Positions 1 through 4,917 of a stretch of 5,198 nt of DNA are shown here, in pieces. The position numbers were made by a program, and so were the translations under genes. The stretch is taken from NCBI GenBank assembly GCA_035640035.1, contig DASQWX010000208.1, forward strand, positions 1-5,198, read 5' to 3'. Origin of the DNA: 13-2-20CM-68-14 sp035640035. GTDB lineage: Bacteria; Actinomycetota; Thermoleophilia; Gaiellales; Gaiellaceae. How positions within the stretch are numbered: the first letter of the stretch is position 1; every line of letters starts with the position of its first letter. The notes beneath the pieces were generated by a model. It had not been told where the DNA came from. It was given only the letters and a program-made list of their open reading frames with translations, and ran no database searches.

Positions 1-746
1 TCCGAAGAGAGCAGGCGCTCAGCGTCGCCGGCGCCGGACGCGGTCGTGCCGGCGATCGGGTTCAGGCTCGCGCGGCGTCCCTCCAGCTTGACCAGCGTCT
101 CCGGCGAGGAGCCGACGAGCGCGAGGCCGTCGAGCTCGAGCAGGAAGAGGTACGGCGACGGGTTGACCCGGCGGAGCGACCGGTAGAGCTCGAGCGCCGT
201 CGCCGATGTCGGCCGCTCGGCACGCTGAGACAGGACGATCTGGAAGGCGTCGCCGACGCGGATGTGCTCCTTCGCCTTGACGACGCTTCGCTCGTAGTCA
301 TGGCGCGACGGAAGGCGGCGGGTCGATCCAGAGCGGCCGCGCGCGCCCGCAGAGGCGTCGGGCTGGGGCCCGCCCAGCGCGTTCGTCACCTCCGCCGGAT
401 CGCCGCAGAGGACCTCGGCCATCCCGAGCCCGTGATCGAAGCGGACGAGCACGTCGGCGACGACGAATCGGCTTAAGGGGAGGTCGCGGCTGCGCTCGGG
501 CAAGAGCACGGTGGGCTCGAGGCTCGCCACGTGGTCGTACGCCAGGTAGCCGACGACCGGCGCCTCCAGGGCCTCGGCGTCCTCGAAGTCGACGATCCGC
601 GAGCCGGCGCCGATGAAGGAATGCCGCCCCAACCGCCCGTGCTCGACGGACTCGAGGAGGAACGACGCAGCACCCGAGTCGCGCAGCCTCAGGTACGCCC
701 CGAGGGGGGTGAGGAGATCGGTGGAGACGACGGTGGTTGCGTTCAT
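1..746 (-). CDS. trpE: Anthranilate synthase component I (TrpE), 3' end beyond window
   Basis: Anthranilate synthase component I converts chorismate to anthranilate, with ammonia supplied by the TrpG subunit; this is the first committed step of cytosolic tryptophan synthesis. The ATG at 746 opens a frame of 248 codons that is still open at base 1. Visible motifs are TPLGAYLRL (13-21), the LLES element (30-33) and NPSPY (195-199), which in known TrpE proteins form the tryptophan feedback site, VVGYLAYD (64-71), and the start of the chorismate-binding domain, KAKEHIRVGDAFQIVLSQR (157-175), then GSSPE (212-216) and PIAGT (230-234). The N-terminal domain is compact: the KAKE motif comes at residue 157, whereas it usually comes past about 220. 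No tryptophan occurs in the 248 residues. No Shine-Dalgarno lies at normal spacing. PabB is the main alternative, but the Trp-rich leader upstream argues for TrpE. The remaining half of the catalytic domain is not visible. Confidence 0.93.
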   Translation of the reverse strand, partial: MNATTVVSTDLLTPLGAYLRLRDSGAASFLLESVEHGRLGRHSFIGAGSRIVDFEDAEALEAPVVGYLAYDHVASLEPTVLLPERSRDLPLSRFVVADVLVRFDHGLGMAEVLCGDPAEVTNALGGPQPDASAGARGRSGSTRRLPSRHDYERSVVKAKEHIRVGDAFQIVLSQRAERPTSATALELYRSLRRVNPSPYLFLLELDGLALVGSSPETLVKLEGRRASLNPIAGTTASGAGDAERLLSS

Positions 747-754
747 GTCAGAGC

Positions 755-784
755 AAACAAAAAGACCTTCCGGCGGAAGGTCTT
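755..784 (-). terminator. Intrinsic terminator of the trp attenuator
   Basis: On the minus strand AAGACCTTCC (775-784) and GGAAGGTCTT (762-771) form a perfect 10-bp stem with a 3-nt GCC loop. It is followed by a U-rich run, UUUGUUU (755-761), which continues the two U's at the end of the stem. It ends 8 nt before the trpE ATG. It is AT-richer than its surroundings and is the only classical stem-plus-U-tract terminator in the window. The GGAAGG in its 3' arm is the only purine-rich element before trpE, although it is 19 nt away from the ATG. Confidence 0.92.
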
Positions 785-876
785 GCGAGCGGAACGGGCT
801 GTGTGCCTAGGTCAGATCAGGCGATGCTCCCGCCCCGCTCGCGGCGCCAGGTCCAGGCCCAAGTCTGCGAGGCAGG
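755..876 (-). promoter_or_regulatory. trp attenuator, four-segment RNA switch
   Basis: Four RNA segments can be paired by eye. Segment 1, CCUGCCUC (869-876, trpL codons 3-5), pairs with GGGGCGGG (829-836, codons 16-18) over 8 bp with two G-U pairs, placing all Trp codons in the loop. Segment 2, GGCGGGAG (827-834), can instead pair with CUUCCGCC (772-779) over 8 bp with one G-U, which consumes the 5' arm and loop of the terminator. Segments 3 and 4 (775-784 and 762-771) form the 10-bp terminator stem. A ribosome stalled at codons 8-12 would disrupt 1:2 and leave segment 2 free to form 2:3, so transcription continues. A ribosome that reaches the stop codon would cover segment 2, so the terminator forms. 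The pairing is read from sequence; the mechanism follows the known trp attenuation model. Confidence 0.88.
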
Positions 877-882
877 TGTCAT
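817..882 (-). CDS. trpL: trp operon leader peptide, 21 aa with three Trp codons
   Basis: This small ORF runs from the ATG at 882 to the TGA at 819-817. The peptide contains QTWAWTWRR, with Trp at positions 8, 10 and 12 (codons at 859-861, 853-855 and 847-849). Three Trp codons in five, upstream of an intrinsic terminator and trpE, mark it as the sensing peptide of a ribosome-mediated attenuator. Low charged tRNA-Trp would stall the ribosome on these codons. The start has GAGGGG touching the ATG, too close for a normal Shine-Dalgarno, but a -10 box ends only 7 nt upstream, so translation is probably from a leaderless mRNA. After the Trp run come basic residues and Gly-Gly; codons 16-19 also carry RNA segment 2 of the attenuator. 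The peptide differs from the WWW type I associate with Streptomyces and Corynebacterium leaders. It is too short for routine gene callers. Confidence 0.92.
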   Translation of the reverse strand: MTPASQTWAWTWRRERGGSIA

Positions 883-919
883 CCCCTCGAGCGTACGTGT
901 GCGGGCGCGGCCTCGTCAA
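882..919 (-). promoter_or_regulatory. trp promoter with leaderless start at trpL
   Basis: On the minus strand a -35 box TTGACG (914-919) is followed by an 18-bp spacer (896-913) and a -10 box TACGCT (890-895). The TACGCT box fits the TANNNT form typical of actinobacterial housekeeping promoters. Seven bases (883-889) separate the -10 box from the trpL ATG, so the predicted transcription start is the A of the ATG itself or within a base or two. This is inferred from sequence, but hexamers, spacer and position agree. No TrpR-like operator palindrome was seen overlapping it. Confidence 0.78.
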
Positions 920-941
920 CTTCGTGATTAAGGATTGCCGT

Positions 942-958
942 CATTCGGGCAACGAATG
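942..958. repeat. Inverted repeat just before the PLD start codon
   Basis: CATTCG (942-947) and CGAATG (953-958) are exact inverted arms around a 5-nt GGCAA loop. The stem extends outward by one T-G and one G-C pair. It ends 2 nt before the ATG at 961. It could be a small operator or an mRNA hairpin that hinders initiation. A 6-bp match alone could be chance, so only the structure is claimed. Confidence 0.4.
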
Positions 959-960
959 GC

Positions 961-2406
961 ATGGACTCGAAACTGGTCGCGCGGGTCGACACCGCCCTCG
1001 GCAACGGGATCGAGAGCCTGGTTCGTCGGCATCACCGCCGCAGGCTCGGCCGCGTGGGGTGGACGAGCGCATTCGAACGCTCGGCGGAGCTATGGGTCGA
1101 CGGAGAACCGCCGCCGCGGACCGGCAACGACGTCGAGATCCTCGTCGACGGCGCCAGCTTTCTGCCGCGCCTGGCGGACGAGCTCGCCCGCGCCCGATCC
1201 CATGTGCACATCACCGGCTGGTACCTCTCGACCGAGCTCGCGCTCGAGCGCGACGGCCGGCGCGTCGTCCTGCTCGACCTGCTCGCCGAGCTCGCCCAGC
1301 GGGTCGACGTGAGAGTGCTCCTCTGGGCCGGAGCTCCGCTGCCGCTCTTCCGGCCCACGCGCAGGGCCGTGCGCGAAGTCGCCGAGCGGCTTCGAGGCGT
1401 GGGCGTCAGCGTCGGCATCGACGCGAAGGAGCGACCGCTGCACTGCCATCACGAGAAGCTCGTTGTCATCGACGACCGCCTCGCGACCGTCGGTGGAATC
1501 GACCTGACGACGTTTTCGGGCGACCGGTTCGACTCGACCGAGCACCCGTGGCGTCCCGGCCTCGGCTGGCATGACGCAGCGGCGCTCGTCCACGGCCCGG
1601 TCGTCACGGATGTCGCCGAGCACTTTCGTCTCCGCTGGCGCGAGGTCACCGGCGAGGAGCTTGCCGCTCCGCCGGCACCTGGCCGGCAGGGCCGGCACGA
1701 GTTGCAGCTGGTGCAGACGATCCCCGAGAAGGTCTACGAGGCACGCCCGCGCGGGGAGTTCCGGATTCTGGAGGGGTACATGCGCGCGCTGCGCTCCGCC
1801 GAGCGACTGATCTATCTCGAGAGCCAGTTCCTCTGGTCACCGGAGATCGTGCAGATCCTGGTCGACAAGCTCCGGCGGCCACCCAGCGACGACTTTCGCA
1901 TCGTCGTCGTGTTGCCCACGCATGCGGAGAGCGGCAACGACGACAGCCGCGGCCAGGTCGGCGTGCTCGTCGAGGCGGACGCCGGCGCCGGCCGGTTCCT
2001 CGCCTGCGCCCTCTATTCACACGGAGACGGGCGCGCAGAACCGATCTATGTCCACGCCAAGATCGGGATCGTCGACGACCGGTGGCTGACGATCGGCTCG
2101 GCGAACCTGAACGAGCACTCGCTCTTCAACGACACCGAGGTCAACCTGATCAGTCTCGAGCCGGAGCTTGCCCGGACGACCCGCGAGCGGCTCTGGGCCG
2201 AGCACCTCGAGCTGCCGCTCGACGAGGTGCGAGGGCGCGAGCCGCTCGAGCTCGTCGACGGACGGTGGTTTCCGGTTGCCGAGGAGCAGCTTCACCGCCG
2301 AGATCGAGGCGAGCCGCTCCTGCACCGCCTCGTCCGGCTTCCCGGCGCCTCGCGCCGCTCGCGCCGGTTGCTCGGACCGCTCCAGGGTCTCGTGGTCGAC
2401 GGATAG
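961..2406 (+). CDS. Phospholipase D family protein with two HKD motifs
   Basis: This 481-aa soluble protein belongs to the phospholipase D superfamily, whose members cleave or transfer phosphodiester bonds through a phosphohistidine intermediate, mostly on phospholipids. Both catalytic motifs are intact. The first is H164-x-K166-x4-D171 followed by GGIDL (178-182); the second is H365-x-K367-x4-D372 followed by GSAN (379-382). Elements such as GWYLS (86-90), WHD (203-205) followed by HGP, and IYLESQFLWSP (284-294) resemble eukaryote-type PLDs more than membrane-anchored cardiolipin synthases. I see no signal peptide or membrane helix, so it is probably cytosolic or peripheral; the basic C-terminal tail (RRSRR) could touch membranes. 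The substrate (lipid hydrolysis, transphosphatidylation or cardiolipin synthesis) cannot be told from sequence. The ATG at 961 lacks a clear Shine-Dalgarno and sits just after an inverted repeat; no better in-frame start was found. It is divergent from trpE, and its stop is followed at once by a hairpin. Confidence 0.9.
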   Translation: MDSKLVARVDTALGNGIESLVRRHHRRRLGRVGWTSAFERSAELWVDGEPPPRTGNDVEILVDGASFLPRLADELARARSHVHITGWYLSTELALERDGRRVVLLDLLAELAQRVDVRVLLWAGAPLPLFRPTRRAVREVAERLRGVGVSVGIDAKERPLHCHHEKLVVIDDRLATVGGIDLTTFSGDRFDSTEHPWRPGLGWHDAAALVHGPVVTDVAEHFRLRWREVTGEELAAPPAPGRQGRHELQLVQTIPEKVYEARPRGEFRILEGYMRALRSAERLIYLESQFLWSPEIVQILVDKLRRPPSDDFRIVVVLPTHAESGNDDSRGQVGVLVEADAGAGRFLACALYSHGDGRAEPIYVHAKIGIVDDRWLTIGSANLNEHSLFNDTEVNLISLEPELARTTRERLWAEHLELPLDEVRGREPLELVDGRWFPVAEEQLHRRDRGEPLLHRLVRLPGASRRSRRLLGPLQGLVVDG

Positions 2407-2407
2407 A

Positions 2408-2436
2408 CGGCCCGGCGGCAGGACGCCGCCGGGCCG
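2408..2436. terminator. Bidirectional hairpin between convergent genes
   Basis: CGGCCCGGCGGC (2408-2419) and GCCGCCGGGCCG (2425-2436) form a perfect 12-bp, almost all G-C stem with a 5-nt AGGAC loop. It starts one base after the PLD stop codon and lies 10 bases from the stop of the convergent minus-strand gene, so it can end both transcripts. Neither side has a T-run, so it is not a classical intrinsic terminator. It may act as a U-less terminator, as reported for high-GC bacteria, or as a 3'-end stabiliser with Rho. Confidence 0.75.
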
Positions 2437-2446
2437 AGAGAAGGTG

Positions 2447-3562
2447 TTACTGAGCTTCGATGCGGCCGAAGAGCCCGTGCGACTCGTCGTCCGGGCCCGC
2501 CGTGAAGTAGAGGGCGTTCGTCGCGCCCGACCCGGAGCCGTTGCCGAAGCCGAGCCCCCAGAGGCCGTCGATGAAGACCGGCTTGTGGTCCGCCGTCCTG
2601 AGCTGCCCGCGAGGGGCCCAGGTGCCGTCCTCCTGGAGGTCGTACGCGTTGATCGTTCCGTCACCGAAGTTGCCGACCAGGAGATCGCCGCTGAAGCGGC
2701 CGAAGTTCGAGGGCGCCATAGCGAGCCCCCACGGAGCGTTCAGCTGGCCGCGTGTGGCGACGCGGGCGATGAACGTTCCATCGGTCGCGAACTCGTCGAC
2801 GAAGCCGAGCCCTTGGCCGCCGACCTCGTCGGTGCCTCCGCTCTGCTTCGCGTAGGTCACGAAGAGATGGCCGCCGATGTTCTGAATCCCGAACGGGCCG
2901 TATCCGGCCGGCAGCTCCGGGTCGACGAAGGGCATGTCGACCGGAGCGAAGTTCTTGTCGAAGACGTCGATCTTCCCGTTCACGAAGTCGTTCGCGTAGA
3001 GGAAGTTGTTCCCGCCGACCGAGCCGGTCGCGAGGCCCTTGTAGACGGAGCCAGCGGCGGAGTTGTCGACGACTTTTTCGGTCTGTGTCGACAGAGGCGG
3101 CGGCGGCACCCCGGGATTCCAGCCCCGGATCGTCCCGCTCTCCGTGGCGAAGATGAAGCGCGCGGGCCCGCTCGCTCCACCCGCCGAGACGACGAAGTCG
3201 CCGGTCGGGTTGGCGACTGCGCCAGTCGGGTTGCCCGGGACGCTGACCACGAGCGGCGTCGCGCCGAACTGGGCCACCCCGTCGCCGTTGTAGAGCGTCG
3301 ACGTCTCCGTCTCGTTGTTCGCGACCCACCACGGCGACGATGAGGTGGCCGTCAGGCCCCATGCATTCACGAGATTCGGGTCGGTATGAGCTGCGGGAAT
3401 CGTCCCGTCGGAGACGAGGTTCGTGACCGCGTACGTCCCATTCCCATGACCGACGGCTGTGCCGCCCGGCGCTGATCCTGCCGTCGCGAGCAGGCCGACA
3501 CCGGCAAGTGCGAAGAGCGCGGCGACCCAGAGAAGGCGGCCGCGAAGAGAAGGTCTTGCCAT
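2447..3562 (-). CDS. Secreted TIGR03118-family protein
   Basis: This 371-aa protein matches the TIGR03118 family of uncharacterised exported proteins; no function is known. Recognisable stretches are LVSDGTIPAAHTDPNLVNAWG near the N terminus, then FIFATESGTIRGWNPG, YKGLA, LYANDFVNGKIDVFD, LPAGYGPFGIQNIGG, LNAPWGLAMAP, FSGDLLVGNFGDGTINAYD, FIDGLWGLGFGNG and the terminal HGLFGRI. The regular GxI(D/N)(V/A)(F/Y)D strands suggest a beta-propeller (inference). Residues 1-31 form a signal peptide: RPSLRGR, a hydrophobic core (10-28), and small residues ending near GSA at 31; there is no lipobox Cys. Many family members I recall end in a PEP-CTERM sorting tag, but this one stops right after the domain, so it is probably released. 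The ATG at 3562 was chosen over a TTG at 3598 because a strong Shine-Dalgarno sits 6 nt upstream and the signal peptide starts there. It is convergent with the PLD gene. Confidence 0.9.
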   Translation of the reverse strand: MARPSLRGRLLWVAALFALAGVGLLATAGSAPGGTAVGHGNGTYAVTNLVSDGTIPAAHTDPNLVNAWGLTATSSSPWWVANNETETSTLYNGDGVAQFGATPLVVSVPGNPTGAVANPTGDFVVSAGGASGPARFIFATESGTIRGWNPGVPPPPLSTQTEKVVDNSAAGSVYKGLATGSVGGNNFLYANDFVNGKIDVFDKNFAPVDMPFVDPELPAGYGPFGIQNIGGHLFVTYAKQSGGTDEVGGQGLGFVDEFATDGTFIARVATRGQLNAPWGLAMAPSNFGRFSGDLLVGNFGDGTINAYDLQEDGTWAPRGQLRTADHKPVFIDGLWGLGFGNGSGSGATNALYFTAGPDDESHGLFGRIEAQ

Positions 3563-3568
3563 AGCTAG

Positions 3569-3577
3569 CTCCCTTCC
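3569..3577 (-). promoter_or_regulatory. Strong ribosome binding site fixing the TIGR03118 start
   Basis: On the minus strand GGAAGGGAG lies 6 nt before the ATG at 3562 (spacer CTAGCT). It is the only strong, well-spaced Shine-Dalgarno seen before a gene in this window. It decides the start codon in favour of 3562 over the upstream TTG at 3598. No convincing promoter was identified upstream of it on this strand. Confidence 0.85.
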
Positions 3578-3664
3578 GATCGTCGAATCGGTCCCCAAAA
3601 AGAGGCATACGGCGCCGAGCCACGACCGGTTTTAAGCCGAAGCGGCCACGCAGAGCCGGGTTGT

Positions 3665-3679
3665 TACGCTGGTTCGGCA
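3665..3679 (+). promoter_or_regulatory. Probable leaderless promoter of the thiolase gene
   Basis: A -10 box TACGCT (3665-3670), the same hexamer as in the trp promoter, ends 8 nt before the thiolase ATG at 3679. This places the transcription start at or beside the start codon. No Shine-Dalgarno precedes the ATG, which agrees with a leaderless mRNA. No good -35 box is seen at 17-18 bp spacing, so the call rests on the -10 box and its position. Confidence 0.5.
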
Positions 3680-4830
3680 TGGCTCGTTCACTGATCGTTT
3701 CCGCCGTTCGGACGCCCTTCGGGAGGCTCGGCGGCGGCCTCGCGAACTACGAGGCGACGGAGCTCGGCTCGGCGGCGATCAAGGCCGCGCTCGAGCGGAT
3801 CGGGCTCGGTCCGGACGAGGTGGAGTACGTGATCATGGGCCAGGTGCTCCAGGGCGGTGCCGGCCAGGCGCCCGCGCGCCAGGCCGCGGTCGGCGCCGGC
3901 CTCCCGATCGAGGTCCCCGCCGACACGATCAACAAGGTCTGCGCGTCGTCGATCCGCGCGATCGAGATCGCGGACTCGATGATCCGCGCGGGCGACGTCC
4001 AAGTCGTGGTCACAGGCGGAATGGAGTCGATGTCGAACGCGCCCTATGTGCTGAAGAAAGCGCGCTTCGGCTACAGGCTGGGCGACGGGACGCTGATCGA
4101 CCTGATGACCCACGATGGCCTGACGTCGAGTTTCGACGGCCGCCACATGGTCGAGCAGGCGTCATTCGTCTCCCGCGAGCTCGGGATCTCGCGCGAGGAC
4201 CAGGACCTGTGGGCGCTCCGCTCGCACCAGCGCGCCGTCCGGGCGCAGGACGAGGGGTTCTTCGAGAACGAGATCGTTTCCGTTGGTGATCTAGATCACG
4301 ATGAGGGGCCGCGCCGCGACACCTCGATCGAGGCGCTCGCGAAGCTGAAGCCGGTCTTCGATCCAGAGGGCACGACGACCGCCGGCAACGCGCCTGGTGT
4401 GAACGACGGCGCGAGCTGCGTGATCGTCTGCTCGGAGACGTTCGCGAAGCGCCGAGGCCTCGAGCCGCTGGCGACGATCCTCGCGCAGGGCTACGTCGCC
4501 GACGAGTTCGCGTACCTCGCTCGGACGCCTGCAAAGGCCGGCGAGCAGGCGCTTGCGAAGGCGGGCAAGTCGATCGACGACGTCGAGCGGGTAGAGGTCA
4601 ACGAGGCGTTCTCGTCCGTCGCCCTGAACTCGGTGAAGCTGCTCGGCGCCGATCCGGAGAAGGCAAACGTCAACGGCGGGGCGGTCGCGCTTGGGCATCC
4701 GATCGGCGCCTCCGGCGGCCGGATTGTCACAACGATGATCAACGAGCTCAGCCGCAACGGCGGCGGCCTCGGGCTGGCGGCGATTTGCTCCGGCGGAGGG
4801 CAGGGCGACGCGCTTCTGATCGAAGTCTGA
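3679..4830 (+). CDS. Thiolase (acetyl-CoA C-acetyltransferase family)
   Basis: This 383-aa enzyme is of normal thiolase length. Thiolases condense two acetyl-CoA to acetoacetyl-CoA or cleave 3-ketoacyl-CoA in the cytosol. The thiolase N domain starts with SAVRTPFGRLGG (8-19). The nucleophilic cysteine is C88 in NKVCASS, followed by GGMESMSNAPY. The C domain has NEAF (308-311), GHPIGASG with H340 (339-346), and CSGGGQG with the second catalytic Cys at 370. All four expected active-site residues are present. The segment that is often MGxxAE reads MVEQAS here, and the residue after GGGQG is Asp, so the subfamily may not be the classical biosynthetic one. Start: the ATG at 3679 gives the usual MxxxxIVSAVRTP N terminus; a TTG at 3661 would overlap the -10 box. 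It has no operon partner here, so its role (ketone body or PHB synthesis, or beta-oxidation) is undetermined. Confidence 0.93.
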   Translation: MARSLIVSAVRTPFGRLGGGLANYEATELGSAAIKAALERIGLGPDEVEYVIMGQVLQGGAGQAPARQAAVGAGLPIEVPADTINKVCASSIRAIEIADSMIRAGDVQVVVTGGMESMSNAPYVLKKARFGYRLGDGTLIDLMTHDGLTSSFDGRHMVEQASFVSRELGISREDQDLWALRSHQRAVRAQDEGFFENEIVSVGDLDHDEGPRRDTSIEALAKLKPVFDPEGTTTAGNAPGVNDGASCVIVCSETFAKRRGLEPLATILAQGYVADEFAYLARTPAKAGEQALAKAGKSIDDVERVEVNEAFSSVALNSVKLLGADPEKANVNGGAVALGHPIGASGGRIVTTMINELSRNGGGLGLAAICSGGGQGDALLIEV

Positions 4831-4832
4831 AA

Positions 4833-4917
4833 GGGGCTGTCCCCGAACGGGGACTGTCCCTGAAGCCGTTCTTGGGCCGCGCCCCTGCGGGGACAGTCCC
4901 CTGTCGGGGACAGTCCC
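4833..4917. repeat. Nested palindromic intergenic repeat with four GGGACWGTCCC units
   Basis: Four 11-nt near-palindromic units lie at 4833-4843 (one A to G change), 4850-4860, 4890-4900 and 4907-4917. The first two read GGGACTGTCCC (unit 1 with its change) and the last two GGGACAGTCCC. Within each pair the units are 17 nt apart, start to start. The two pairs are inverted relative to each other: 4833-4861 matches the reverse complement of 4889-4917 at 25 of 29 positions, around a 27-nt GC-rich spacer. The block starts 2 nt after the thiolase stop, and its last base is shared with the stop codon of the convergent gene. It can fold as one long stem or several short ones, and could end transcription from both sides. 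It looks like a dispersed REP-type element; copy number elsewhere cannot be judged here. Confidence 0.85.

Noticed and set aside
747..960. T-box riboswitch or TRAP-type (G/U)AG repeat control upstream of trpE
   Set aside because: There is no T-box sequence and no regular GAG/UAG triplet series, and the Trp-codon leader with alternative pairings explains the region fully.
531..1574. A 347-codon open frame on the plus strand covering part of trpE, the leader and the PLD 5' end
   Set aside because: It overlaps two well-recognised genes, is extremely Arg/Ala/Pro-rich with no recognisable domain, and is a high-GC shadow frame.
2168..3343. A 391-codon plus-strand frame opposite the TIGR03118 gene
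   Set aside because: It is the antisense shadow of a gene with a clear family match, signal peptide and ribosome binding site, and has no domain of its own.
3576..3591. CCGAT/ATCGG inverted repeat upstream of the TIGR03118 ribosome binding site
   Set aside because: Five-bp arms around a 6-nt spacer are expected by chance in this GC-rich DNA, and nothing else supports an operator.
3563..3598. TTG at 3598 as a longer start for the TIGR03118 gene
   Set aside because: The ATG at 3562 has a strong Shine-Dalgarno at 6 nt and begins a standard signal peptide; the extra 12 residues would bury it.
3661..3678. TTG at 3661 as the thiolase start
   Set aside because: It would add a non-conserved LRWFG extension and overlaps the putative -10 box; the ATG at 3679 gives the usual family N terminus.
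2661..3680. A 339-codon minus-strand frame overlapping the TIGR03118 gene
   Set aside because: It is a frame-shifted Arg-rich copy of the same DNA, without motifs.
4833..4917. CRISPR-like array
   Set aside because: The units are only 11 nt palindromes, two pairs in opposite orientation, with 6-nt spacers and a single 29-nt gap. There is no direct repeat-spacer pattern.
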